Shown here: one piece after another, positions 1 through 6,762 of the stretch
Numbering within the stretch: the stretch's first letter is position 1
How the letters are laid out: each line of letters opens with the position of its first letter
DNA from: DAIMZM01 sp036733985
Lineage (GTDB): Bacteria; Bacillota; Dehalobacteriia; UBA4068
DNA: 11,367 nt
NCBI GenBank assembly: GCA_036733985.1
Contig: DAIMZM010000083.1
Span: forward strand, 1 to 11,367
Reading direction: 5' to 3'
The notes under the pieces: model-generated
What the model was told of the DNA's origin: nothing
The model's input: only the letters and a program-made list of their open reading frames with translations
Database searches by the model: none
Made by a program: the position numbers and the translations under genes

Positions 1-643
1 CCATCATCTCATAGATCTGGGGCACCAGGCCGGCGGTGGAAACAGTGATGCGGCGGGCCCCGATATCCAGGCCTTCCTGGTCATTGATCAGCCGGATCGA
101 TTGATGCACCGCTTCCAGATTGGCCAAGGGCTCGCCCATGCCCATATAAACGATATTGGTCAGGCCGCCGAAGCCCAGCTCCCGGCTGAGCCGCTCCCCG
201 GCCTGGGCCTGGGCCACGATTTCCCCGGCGGTCAGGTTGCGGAAAGCCTTAGTCAGGCCGGTGGCGCAGAAGCAGCAGCCCATAGCGCAGCCGCTTTGGG
301 AGCTGACGCAGCAGGTGGCCCGGTCCCGGGCCTTAGCTCTCCGGTAGAGCATCAGCGCCATCTCGATCCGGACGCCGTCCGCCAATTCCAGCAGCAGTTT
401 GGCCGTATCCCCGCTGGCTGAAACCTGGCGTTGCACTTCTTCCGGATTGCTGAGATCAGCAATTTCCGCCAGATAATCCCGGAAGGAAAAGGGCAGCTCC
501 GTCATGTCGCTGAAACTTCGGGCCCCATACTTCTGCACCTGGCGGAAGATCTGCCTGGCCCGGAAGGCAGGCTGGCCCAGGCTTTTCACCAAGGCCGTCA
601 GCTGGGCCAGATCCAAACCCCGTAAATCCGGCTGGCCGCTCAT
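1..643 (-). CDS. rlmN: Dual-specificity rRNA/tRNA adenine-C2 methyltransferase RlmN (partial, N-terminal 214 codons)
   Basis: The readable part is the N-terminal 214 residues; the usual length is about 350, so the C-terminal third, with the second catalytic cysteine, lies beyond the window edge. RlmN is a cytoplasmic radical-SAM enzyme that methylates C2 of A2503 in 23S rRNA and of A37 in some tRNAs. Seen here: an N-terminal helical region with FRARQIFRQV (residues 27-36), the segment GVRIEMALM (90-98), the radical-SAM cluster motif CX3CX2C as CAMGCCFC (C119, C123, C126), and GGLTNIVYMGMGEPLAN typical of the family. The ATG at 643 overlaps the rsmB stop as ATGA, so translation is probably coupled and the start is well fixed. 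It is the last visible gene of the def-fmt-metallopeptidase-rsmB-rlmN transcript. Read directly from the reverse complement of 1-643. Confidence 0.96.
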   Translation of the reverse strand, partial: MSGQPDLRGLDLAQLTALVKSLGQPAFRARQIFRQVQKYGARSFSDMTELPFSFRDYLAEIADLSNPEEVQRQVSASGDTAKLLLELADGVRIEMALMLYRRAKARDRATCCVSSQSGCAMGCCFCATGLTKAFRNLTAGEIVAQAQAGERLSRELGFGGLTNIVYMGMGEPLANLEAVHQSIRLINDQEGLDIGARRITVSTAGLVPQIYEMM

Positions 644-2019
644 GACTCAGCCCGCCTTAACAGGGAGAGGAAAAAGCCTTCCAGACCCTGATGAAAGGGC
701 AGGAGCTGCAATTGGCCTGCTTGAGCAGCGGCAAGATCCTCGGCTCTTTTCAGCAGGGGCAGCAGCCCGGTCATCGGCGCCGGGGCAAAGTCCGGATGAC
801 CGGCCAGGAAGCGGCGGAGATTGCCGCCGTTCTCCTCCTCCGTAATGGTGCAGGTGCTGTAGCAAAGATAGCCCCCGGGCCGCAGATAAGCGGCGGCGGC
901 ATTGAGCAGCTTCAGGGAAGCGTCGGCCAAAGCCGGGATATCTTCGGGCCGCTTATGCCAGCGGCTGTCCGGCCGCACATTCAGCACGCCCAGGCCGCTG
1001 CAGGGCGCGTCCAGCAGCAGATAATCCGCCCAGCCTTGGTACCTGCCGGGCAGGGCCGCACCGTCCGCGGCTTGGGCCTCCACGATATCTATGCCCAAAC
1101 GGCGGCAATTATCCATAATCAGCGGCAATTTGTGGTCATGCAGGTCAAAAGCGCGGATTTCCCCCTGATTGCCCATTAAGGCCGCCAGATGGGTGGTTTT
1201 GCCCCCGGGGGCCGCGCAAAGGTCAATGACCCGGCTGCCCGGAGCCGGGTTCAGGGCATGGGCCGCCAGCTGGGAAGCGGCGCCCTGCACGGTGAATAAG
1301 CCCTGGCTGAACAAAGGCCCGGAGAGGATCTCCCCGCCCCGGCTGAGTTCTAAAGTTTCCGGGGCCAGGCCGGCGATTGCCGCTGCCCCGCCCTGGCCGG
1401 ACAAAGCGGCCAGCAGCGCTTCCCGGCTGTTTTTCAGGGTATTTGCCCGGAGGAAAACGCCGGGCCGGGCATTGCCAAAGGCGGCAAAGGCCAGGGCTTG
1501 CTCCGGGGTATAATGCTTCAGCAGCCACTGGGCCAGCCAGGGAGGATAGGACTGGGTGATGCTGAGATAGCGGAAATAATCCGCCTGCCCCGGCAGCAGG
1601 GCCTGCTTGTTCCGGCGCAGATAATTGCGGAGCACACCGTTGACCAGGCCCCCTAGGGCCGGATTGGCGTAGCGCTTGGCCAGCTTGACCCCTTCGTCCA
1701 CCACCGCGTAAGGCTCGGCCTTGGCCAAATAATGGAGCTGGTACAGGGATAATCGTAAAATGATCCGGGCTTCCCCCATCAATTGTTCCAGGGGCCGGGT
1801 CAGCAATTGGCTGAGCATATGATCCAAGGCCGCCCGCATCCGGGAAACGCCGTAAACGATTTCCGTGGCCAGGCGGGCGTCGGCCTGGGTCAGGCTATGG
1901 GCACGCAGAAACTTCTGTAAGGCCAAATTGGCATAGGCGGCTTCCTGATCCACCTGCCATAAGACCAGATAAGCCGCCTCCCGGGCCGGGATAGTATTTT
2001 GCTTGTTCTGGGCGGCCAT
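640..2019 (-). CDS. rsmB: 16S rRNA cytosine-C5 methyltransferase RsmB
   Basis: The 459-residue product has the normal RsmB length and layout. RsmB uses SAM to methylate C967 (E. coli numbering) of 16S rRNA. Residues about 10-135 form the NusB-like RNA-binding domain (PAREAAYLVLWQVDQ; LVNGVLRNYLRR). The Rossmann methyltransferase domain follows, with SAM motif LCAAPGGKT at 267-275, motif IV DAPCSG at 337-342 (C340) and motif VI YSTCT with C390. These two cysteines are the general-release and nucleophile pair of the Fmu/RsmB group. The start ATG shares one base with the metallopeptidase stop (TGATG), and the stop overlaps the rlmN start by four bases. The Shine-Dalgarno is weak (GGCGGG-like), which fits translation coupled to the upstream gene. 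Confidence 0.97.
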   Translation of the reverse strand: MAAQNKQNTIPAREAAYLVLWQVDQEAAYANLALQKFLRAHSLTQADARLATEIVYGVSRMRAALDHMLSQLLTRPLEQLMGEARIILRLSLYQLHYLAKAEPYAVVDEGVKLAKRYANPALGGLVNGVLRNYLRRNKQALLPGQADYFRYLSITQSYPPWLAQWLLKHYTPEQALAFAAFGNARPGVFLRANTLKNSREALLAALSGQGGAAAIAGLAPETLELSRGGEILSGPLFSQGLFTVQGAASQLAAHALNPAPGSRVIDLCAAPGGKTTHLAALMGNQGEIRAFDLHDHKLPLIMDNCRRLGIDIVEAQAADGAALPGRYQGWADYLLLDAPCSGLGVLNVRPDSRWHKRPEDIPALADASLKLLNAAAAYLRPGGYLCYSTCTITEEENGGNLRRFLAGHPDFAPAPMTGLLPLLKRAEDLAAAQAGQLQLLPFHQGLEGFFLSLLRRAES

Positions 2020-2705
2020 CAGTCCCGCCGCCCGAATAAGAGGATCAGCCGCAGCAGCTGCAGCACCGAGGTTAAAGCCGCCGCCACATAGGTCAGGGCC
2101 GCGGCGGACAGCACCTTCCGGGCTTTGGGCAATTCATCTTCATAGAGGAAACCCGCGCCTTCCAGGGCGGCCAGGGCCCGGCGGCTGGCGTTCAGCTCTA
2201 CCGGCAAGGTCACCAGCTGGAACAGCACCACCGCGGAAAAGAGGATGATGCCCAGGCCGATCAGATTATAAAGGCCCATCACCACCCCCAGCAGGATCAG
2301 CAGCCAGGAAGCGCCGGAGCCCAGATTGGCCACGGGCACCAAAGCGCCCCGGATCTTCAGGGGCTTATAGCCCTCCCGGTCCTGGATGGCATGGCCGCAT
2401 TCATGGGCGGCAATCCCTAAGGCCGCCACGGAAGCGCTCTCATAAATCCCTTCCGAAAGGCGCAGGGTCTTGCTTCTGGGATCATAATGGTCGGTGAGCT
2501 GCCCCGCCACCTTCTGCACGCTCACATCCCCCAGGCCGTTCATGGCCAGCATCTGCCGGGCTACCTGATAAGCGGGCAAATTGGCCCGGGACGGCGTCCG
2601 CGCATATTTTTTATAGGTAGACGTGACCTTGGCCTGAGCCCAAAGGGCCAGGATGATGGCGGGCAGCAGCAAGATCCAAGTGGGGTCATAATAATAGCCT
2701 AACAT
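2019..2705 (-). CDS. YugP-type membrane zinc metallopeptidase
   Basis: The 228-residue product matches the neutral zinc metallopeptidase 2 family (B. subtilis YugP-like). Seen: an N-terminal membrane segment at about 10-25, the zinc site HECGH at 101-105 followed by AIQDREGYKPLKIR, hydrophobic segments at about 133-150, 151-168 and 203-222, and LPVELNASRRA at 168-178, where E170 is a likely third zinc ligand. It is probably an integral membrane protease; no substrate is known to me. A strong Shine-Dalgarno (AGGAGG) lies six bases before the ATG, as expected after the 56-base gap downstream of fmt. Genes of this family often sit between fmt and rsmB in Clostridia, which supports orthology. The stop shares one base with the rsmB start. 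Function beyond zinc-peptidase fold is inferred. Confidence 0.93.
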   Translation of the reverse strand: MLGYYYDPTWILLLPAIILALWAQAKVTSTYKKYARTPSRANLPAYQVARQMLAMNGLGDVSVQKVAGQLTDHYDPRSKTLRLSEGIYESASVAALGIAAHECGHAIQDREGYKPLKIRGALVPVANLGSGASWLLILLGVVMGLYNLIGLGIILFSAVVLFQLVTLPVELNASRRALAALEGAGFLYEDELPKARKVLSAAALTYVAAALTSVLQLLRLILLFGRRD

Positions 2706-2722
2706 TTTATCCTCCTCCGCCA

Positions 2723-2760
2723 GGCTGTCCGGCCTGGATCAAAATGGCTGTCCGGCCTGG
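2723..2760. repeat. 15-bp direct repeat in the fmt-metallopeptidase gap
   Basis: GGCTGTCCGGCCTGG occurs at 2723-2737 and again at 2746-2760, a 23-base period, within the only real intergenic gap of this part of the operon. Each copy contains small self-complementary pieces (AGGC/GCCT). It may be a duplication or an mRNA processing/stability element. Confidence 0.75.
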
Positions 2761-2772
2761 CTTAGGCCAGGC
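2755..2772 (-). terminator. Hairpin at the fmt stop codon (weak terminator candidate)
   Basis: GCCTGGC (2755-2761) and GCCAGGC (2766-2772) form a 7-bp stem with a 4-base loop that contains most of the fmt stop codon. No T-run follows in the direction of transcription, so it is more likely an attenuating or mRNA-stabilising hairpin than a full terminator. Confidence 0.3.
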
Positions 2773-3703
2773 TTTCTCCTGCTTGCACATGGTAGCCCCG
2801 GATCAGGTCCGCCCCGGACATGGGAGCTTTTCCCTCCGGCTGTACCAGGGTGATCAGCAGCGAACCGCTGCCGCAGGCCACCAAAAGGCCCCGGCCGTCC
2901 GCCCGCAGCACCTGGCCGGGAGCCGGGTCCTTTGCCAGCCAGGGGGTAGCCGCTTCCAGGCTGGCAGCCAGCACCTTCAGGCGCTTGCCCCGGAACAGGG
3001 TATAAGCGCCGGGCCAAGGGGCCAGGCCCCGGATCTGGTCATGCACCCGGCTGTCGCTTTTAGCCCAATCCAGGGCCTCATGGCTTCTCTGCAGCAGCGG
3101 GGCCCGGGTGGCTTTTTGATGATCCTGGGGCGTGGGCCGGGCTGCCCCGGTTTCTATTTGACGTAAAGCTGTCGGCAACAGTTCCGCCCCTAATTGGGCC
3201 AGGACGTCATGGAGCTGGCCGGTGTTCATCTCCGGGCCGATGGGGGTAACGGCCTGGAGGAGGATATCCCCGCTATCCATGCCGCTATCGATCCTCATGA
3301 TGGTGACGCCGCTTTCCTTTTCCCCGTTCAGCACCGCCCAATGGATGGGCGCGGCCCCTCGGTAGGCAGGCAGCAGGGAGGCATGGATATTCACCGCCCC
3401 ATAAGGGGCCAGGGCCAGCAGGGCTTCCCCCAGGAACTGGCCGTAAGCCACCACCACCAGGATATCCGGCCTCAAATCACGGAGCAGGGCCAAGGCTTCC
3501 GGGCTATTGATATCCGCCGGCTCGTAGACAGGCAAACCCAAGTTAAGGGCAGCCTGCTTCACCGGGGTGGGATGCAGCTTTTTCCCCCGGCCGCTGGGCT
3601 GGTCCGGCCTGGCTACCACCGCGGCGATCTCATGGCCGGCCCGGCTCAGGGCTAAAAGGGGCGGCACGGCAAAATCCGGCGTGCCCAGAAAAATCAGGCG
3701 CAT
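2762..3703 (-). CDS. fmt: Methionyl-tRNA formyltransferase
   Basis: The 313-residue product has the standard Fmt length. It transfers a formyl group from 10-formyl-tetrahydrofolate to initiator Met-tRNA in the cytoplasm. The N-terminal formyltransferase domain begins MRLIFLGTPDFAVPPL and carries GRGKKLHPTPVKQ (38-50), the catalytic segment NIHASLLP with N105 and H107, and D143 in GMDSGD, 36 residues after H107 as in E. coli Fmt. The C-terminal OB-like tRNA-binding domain runs from about residue 205 to the end. In the catalytic loop the residue after LLP is alanine (A113), where many Fmt proteins have arginine or lysine; I would not read functional loss into that. The ATG shares one base with the def stop (TGATG), so the enzyme that adds the formyl group is translationally coupled to the one that removes it. 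Confidence 0.98.
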   Translation of the reverse strand: MRLIFLGTPDFAVPPLLALSRAGHEIAAVVARPDQPSGRGKKLHPTPVKQAALNLGLPVYEPADINSPEALALLRDLRPDILVVVAYGQFLGEALLALAPYGAVNIHASLLPAYRGAAPIHWAVLNGEKESGVTIMRIDSGMDSGDILLQAVTPIGPEMNTGQLHDVLAQLGAELLPTALRQIETGAARPTPQDHQKATRAPLLQRSHEALDWAKSDSRVHDQIRGLAPWPGAYTLFRGKRLKVLAASLEAATPWLAKDPAPGQVLRADGRGLLVACGSGSLLITLVQPEGKAPMSGADLIRGYHVQAGESLA

Positions 3704-4164
3704 CAGTCCGGAACCTCCTCCACCATCACATCCACGAACAGCTTACCGTCCAGATGATCGATTTCATGCTGCAAGATCCGGGCCATCTGGCCCTCCGCCG
3801 ACAGCTCACGGGCCTCGCCGTCCCGGTTCTGATACGTGACGCGGATCTTCTCCGCCCGGATCACCAAGCCGCCCCGGTCGGCTACGGACAAGCAATGCTC
3901 CACCGCCTCGGTACGGCCCTCCGCCTGGACGATGACTGGATTCACCAGCTCCATAAAGCCCAGCTCATCAAAATCATCCACCACGATCAGCCGCTTGCTG
4001 ACCCCCACCTGGGGCGCGGCCAGGCCGCAGCCATTGGCATGATACATGGTCGCTTTCATATCATCCAGCAGCCGATGGAGCGCGGAACCAAAACGCCGCA
4101 CTTCCTGGGACTGCTGCCTGAGCAATGGATCGCCTTCCATGACGATTTCCCTGATCTCCGACAT
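3703..4164 (-). CDS. def: Peptide deformylase
   Basis: The 153-residue product is a bacterial type-1-like peptide deformylase, removing the N-formyl group from nascent proteins. All three family motifs are present: GCGLAAPQVG (45-54, with Q52), EHCLS (89-93, with metal ligand C91) and QHEIDHLDG (132-140, with metal ligands H133 and H137 and catalytic E134). The second motif is usually EGCLS; a histidine replaces the glycine here. The metal ligands and catalytic glutamate are intact, so activity is expected. GGGGAGG lies seven bases upstream of the ATG, and the gene has its own promoter in the gap after priA. It is the first gene of the def-fmt-metallopeptidase-rsmB-rlmN group. Confidence 0.97.
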   Translation of the reverse strand: MSEIREIVMEGDPLLRQQSQEVRRFGSALHRLLDDMKATMYHANGCGLAAPQVGVSKRLIVVDDFDELGFMELVNPVIVQAEGRTEAVEHCLSVADRGGLVIRAEKIRVTYQNRDGEARELSAEGQMARILQHEIDHLDGKLFVDVMVEEVPD

Positions 4165-4218
4165 CCATTTTCCTCCCCATTCTTCGCCTGATACGCTATT
4201 TCGTCAGCCGGGGCGGCC

Positions 4219-4231
4219 TTTGCCTGGCAAA
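4219..4231. promoter_or_regulatory. 13-bp palindrome in the def leader
   Basis: TTTGCCTGGCAAA is a perfect palindrome (6-base arms around one central base) about 40 bases downstream of the predicted transcription start and about 55 bases before the def ATG. It could be a roadblock operator or a small leader hairpin. I do not recognise the motif as that of a particular regulator. Confidence 0.4.
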
Positions 4232-4267
4232 ACCGCAACTGTACCCAGCCTAACCGTCTATCACTAT

Positions 4268-4297
4268 ATTATACCCCAATATCCCTATTATTGGCAA
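4268..4297 (-). promoter_or_regulatory. Sigma-A-type promoter for the def-fmt-rsmB-rlmN operon
   Basis: On the minus strand TTGCCA (4292-4297) and a perfect TATAAT (4268-4273) are separated by 18 bases. Transcription would start near 4261 and leave a leader of just under 100 bases before def. Within the spacer and overlapping the -35 box is an inverted repeat, CCAATA (4276-4281) and TATTGG (4289-4294), which may be an operator. The promoter lies directly downstream of the priA stop, so def can be transcribed independently of priA. I see no terminator between priA and this promoter. Confidence 0.75.
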
Positions 4298-4304
4298 CCA
4301 TGCT

Positions 4305-6509
4305 TTACATCATGCTGACCGGATCCACATCCACCGCCAGCCGCGCCCTTTTCAGCCGCGGGTCAAGAGCCAGGGCCTGGGCCCAAGCCGCTTCCACGCT
4401 GCTGGTCAGGCGCGGCACATCCCCGGTTTTGACCATCAGCTGCCTGCGCCAGAGATCCTTGATCCTGGCCAGGGGCGCGTCCGCCGGGCCGCAAAGTTCA
4501 TCCTCCGAAGCCAGCAAGGCCCGCAGCTGCTCCGCCAGCGCCTGCCCGGCTTGCCAGAGCAGCGCCCGGTCCTGGCTGCTGAGGAGCAAGCGCAGCAGAT
4601 GCTTGAAAGGGGGATAATTGTGGAGCCGGCGCTCCTCCAGCTCCGCCTGGAAAAAGCCCTGATAATCCCCGGCTGCCGCGGCCAGGATAGGCAGGGCTTC
4701 CGGCGCATAGGTTTGGATAACGGCCCGGCCCTGGACGGACCGGCGTCCGGCCCTGCCGATCAGCTGGGTGATCAGCTGGAAGGCCCGTTCCCCCGCCCGG
4801 AAGGAGGGCAGATTAAGCATAGTATCGGCGGCGATGACCGCGGCCAGCTCCACATGGGGGAAATCCAGGCCCTTGGCCACCATCTGGGTACCCACCAGAA
4901 TATCGATTTTTCCTTCCCCCATGGCCCGGTAAATCCGTTCATGCCCGCCCTGCTGGGCCACGACATCGCTGTCCAAGCGGGCTACCCGGGCTTCCGGCAG
5001 CAGCCGGGCGATCTCATCCGCCACCCGCTGGGTGCCTACGCCGAAATGGCGGATCTGCCCGCTGCCGCAAACCGGGCAAACTGTAGGCGGCTTGAGCATC
5101 CGGCCGCAATAATGGCATTTCAGGCAGCCCCCGGCCCCGTCCTCATGAAAGCTCATGGCCACGGCGCAATGGGGGCAGGTGACGACACCGCCGCAGCTGC
5201 GGCAGGAAAAATGCTGATAATAGCCCCGGCGGTTCAGGAACAGGATGGTCTGGCCCCCATTGTCCAGGGTCTCCTGGATAGCGTCCAGCAGCAGGCGGCT
5301 GAAAATCAGCTTATTGCCGGCCCGGAGTTCCTGCCGCATATCCACCACATCCACCAGGGCCGGAGGCGCGGCATAATAATGGGCCTTCAGCTCCCCATAA
5401 GCATAAACCCCCTGCAGCGCCTGATAATAGCTTTCCACGGCAGGGGTGGCGCTGCCCAGCACCAGATGGGCCCGGGCCAGCCTGGCCCGCTCCAAGCCGG
5501 TGGTGACGGCGGAAAAGCGGGGGGTGTTGTCCTGCTTATAGCTGTTCTCATGCTCCTCGTCAATAATCAATAGGCCCAAAGCCGGCGTGGGCGCGAACAC
5601 GGCGGAACGGGCCCCCACCACCACGGGATAGCGGCCCTCGGCAATATCCTGCCAGATCTGCCGCCGCTCCGCCTGCTTCAAGCCGCTGTGCAGCACCGCC
5701 ACGGGCAGATCCAGGCGTCGGGTGAGCATGTCCAGCATCTGGGTGGACAGAGCGATCTCCGGCACCAGCACCAGGCTGTGGCGGCCTGTTTCCGCCACGT
5801 CCCGGATCAGGCGGAGGTAGATCTCGGTCTTGCCGCTGCCGGTGACGCCATGGAGCAGGAAAGGCCGGTCCTGCCCCTGCCATTCCCGGCGGATCGCCTG
5901 ATAAGCCTGGGTCTGCTCCCCGTTCAGGCCCGTGGGCTGAACGCTGTTATCCTCCTCGCCCAAGGGGGCCCGGCGGCGTTCCCGCAGCAGCAGGCCCGCC
6001 TTGACGCAGGCCCGGAGAAAGTCCCGGCTATAGCCTTGGGCTTCCAGGCCGGCGGTATCCGCCTCCCCCTGTTGGCTCAGGTAGTCCGCCAGCTCCCGGC
6101 GCTTGGGGCTGAGGCGTCCCGCCTGGCCGGCCGGGGCCAGGCGGTAATAGTCCCGGCTATAGCTCCGGGGAGGCCGGCCGGACAGGGTCAGGCCCGCCGG
6201 CAGCATGGCCTGGAGGGCGGCCGCCCGGGAGCAGGCATAATACTCCGCCAACCAGGCGGATAATTGCAGCAGTTCCTGGCTGAACAGGGGCTTTTCCGAG
6301 AGCAGGCCCGCCACCTCCCGCAGGGCCATTCCCGCCGGCGCCTGATCATGGAGGCGGATGATCACGCCTTCCAGGTTTTCCCGGTTAAAAGGCACCTTAA
6401 CCAGCATGCCGGGGCAAGCCTTTGCCTGCAGAGGCTGGGGCACAGCGTATGTAAAGACCCGGTCCACAGCCGGGCTTTTGCGGTTGATAATGATATCGGC
6501 GTATTTCAT
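4305..6509 (-). CDS. priA: Primosomal protein N' (replication restart helicase PriA)
   Basis: The 734-residue product is a full-length PriA, the 3'-to-5' superfamily-2 helicase that recognises stalled forks and D-loops and reloads the replicative helicase. Order of domains: N-terminal 3'-DNA-binding domain (1 to about 110), winged-helix region, helicase lobe 1 with Walker A GVTGSGKT (221-228) and DEEH (317-320), zinc-binding insert, and helicase lobe 2 with GTQMVAKGLDFPHV (540-553) and QLIGRAGR (582-589). The zinc insert has the four expected Cys pairs: C436/C439, C445/C448, C465/C468 and C478/C481, plus an extra C462. GGGGAG lies ten bases before the ATG. It is preceded by a 253-base gap with hairpins and a likely promoter, so it appears to start its own transcript. 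No coaBC, rpoZ or gmk is seen upstream, unlike in many Firmicutes. Confidence 0.98.
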   Translation of the reverse strand: MKYADIIINRKSPAVDRVFTYAVPQPLQAKACPGMLVKVPFNRENLEGVIIRLHDQAPAGMALREVAGLLSEKPLFSQELLQLSAWLAEYYACSRAAALQAMLPAGLTLSGRPPRSYSRDYYRLAPAGQAGRLSPKRRELADYLSQQGEADTAGLEAQGYSRDFLRACVKAGLLLRERRRAPLGEEDNSVQPTGLNGEQTQAYQAIRREWQGQDRPFLLHGVTGSGKTEIYLRLIRDVAETGRHSLVLVPEIALSTQMLDMLTRRLDLPVAVLHSGLKQAERRQIWQDIAEGRYPVVVGARSAVFAPTPALGLLIIDEEHENSYKQDNTPRFSAVTTGLERARLARAHLVLGSATPAVESYYQALQGVYAYGELKAHYYAAPPALVDVVDMRQELRAGNKLIFSRLLLDAIQETLDNGGQTILFLNRRGYYQHFSCRSCGGVVTCPHCAVAMSFHEDGAGGCLKCHYCGRMLKPPTVCPVCGSGQIRHFGVGTQRVADEIARLLPEARVARLDSDVVAQQGGHERIYRAMGEGKIDILVGTQMVAKGLDFPHVELAAVIAADTMLNLPSFRAGERAFQLITQLIGRAGRRSVQGRAVIQTYAPEALPILAAAAGDYQGFFQAELEERRLHNYPPFKHLLRLLLSSQDRALLWQAGQALAEQLRALLASEDELCGPADAPLARIKDLWRRQLMVKTGDVPRLTSSVEAAWAQALALDPRLKRARLAVDVDPVSMM

Positions 6510-6561
6510 GCCTGGTTCGCTCCCCTGGGATCATGGCGCAACGTTCAATCTTTCAGAGCCC

Positions 6562-6584
6562 CAAGGGGAACGCTTTTCCCCTTG
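6562..6584. repeat. 9-bp inverted repeat in the priA leader
   Basis: CAAGGGGAA (6562-6570) and TTCCCCTTG (6576-6584) pair perfectly around a 5-base loop. On the priA transcript this hairpin lies about 50 bases before the start codon. Its TTCCCC arm could alternatively pair with the GGGGA of the priA Shine-Dalgarno. Read on the plus strand it is followed by TTTCGT, a poor T-run. Confidence 0.6.
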
Positions 6585-6615
6585 TTTCGTCTAGCATAAT
6601 ATGGGCCTATGGCGT

Positions 6616-6625
6616 TATTATACCA
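6616..6625 (-). promoter_or_regulatory. Extended -10 promoter candidate for priA
   Basis: On the minus strand TGGTATAATA contains a perfect TG-N-TATAAT extended -10. No good -35 is found at 17-18 bases upstream, which such promoters can tolerate. Transcription would start near 6610, giving a leader of about 100 bases. A 7-bp palindrome (6624-6641) abuts the -10 on its upstream side, in operator position. Confidence 0.55.
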
Positions 6626-6641
6626 TGGCCTAAGGGCCATG
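6624..6641. repeat. CATGGCC/GGCCATG inverted repeat next to the priA -10
   Basis: Arms at 6624-6630 and 6635-6641 with loop TAAG give a perfect 7-bp stem. It occupies the spacer of the predicted priA promoter, so it could be a repressor site, or just one hairpin of the palindrome cluster around it. Confidence 0.6.
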
Positions 6642-6645
6642 CCTC

Positions 6646-6660
6646 CGTTGCTTCGCAACG
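6646..6660. repeat. CGTTGC/GCAACG hairpin
   Basis: Perfect 6-bp arms with a 3-base TTC loop. Beyond a two-base mismatch the stem continues with CC/GG pairs (6642-6643 with 6663-6664). It is part of the palindrome cluster between priA and spoVAE. Confidence 0.6.
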
Positions 6661-6663
6661 TCG

Positions 6664-6723
6664 GGTATAAAATAGGCGCTCAAGCTCGAAATCGGAGATT
6701 TCGGCTTGTGCAGCTATTATACC
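6664..6723. repeat. 60-base imperfect palindrome (long hairpin)
   Basis: The whole segment folds on itself. From the ends inward GGTATAA pairs with TTATACC, then TAG with CTA, further pairs, CAAGC (6681-6685) with GCTTG (6704-6708), and CGAAATC (6687-6693) with GATTTCG (6697-6703) around a GGA loop. Only a few single-base bulges and mismatches interrupt a stem of roughly 25 pairs. It lies downstream of spoVAE and upstream of priA. It may be a dispersed palindromic element (REP/MITE-like), or serve as a terminator or 3'-end stabiliser for the spoVA transcript, though no T-run follows. Confidence 0.7.
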
Positions 6724-6724
6724 A
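6715..6724 (-). promoter_or_regulatory. Second TGGTATAATA extended -10-like motif
   Basis: Identical to the motif at 6616-6625 and on the same strand, 99 bases upstream of it. It is a perfect extended -10 by sequence, but it is also one arm of the 60-base palindrome, so its presence may reflect that repeat and not a promoter. No convincing -35 accompanies it. Confidence 0.3.
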
Positions 6725-6728
6725 CCAA

Positions 6729-6762
6729 CCCCGGCCTTCCGCCAGCCCCAGGATGGCCGGGG
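6729..6762 (-). terminator. Hairpin directly after the spoVAE stop
   Basis: CCCCGGCC (6729-6736) and GGCCGGGG (6755-6762) are perfect 8-base GC arms with an 18-base loop, beginning at the base after the spoVAE TAG. The downstream sequence on the minus strand is TTGGTGGT, not a clean U-run, so this is a probable operon-end hairpin but not a textbook intrinsic terminator. Confidence 0.5.

Noticed and set aside
691..1179. 162-codon open frame on the plus strand
   Set aside because: Antisense to rsmB across its conserved methyltransferase motifs, with no family features of its own.
3194..3655. 153-codon open frame on the plus strand
   Set aside because: Antisense to fmt, including the catalytic loop; low-complexity shadow frame.
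3754..4191. 145-codon open frame on the plus strand
   Set aside because: Antisense to def, whose three catalytic motifs are intact.
4551..5573. 340-codon open frame on the plus strand
   Set aside because: It is antisense to the middle of priA, which has all helicase and zinc motifs. The plus-strand product has no recognisable domain and is explained by the GC-rich third-position bias of the real gene.
5688..6263. 191-codon open frame on the plus strand
   Set aside because: Antisense to the N-terminal half of priA with no recognisable domain.
6510..6762. tRNA, 6S or SRP RNA gene
   Set aside because: Several hairpins are present but I could not fit a cloverleaf or the conserved features of these RNAs. 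Kept as a palindrome cluster only.
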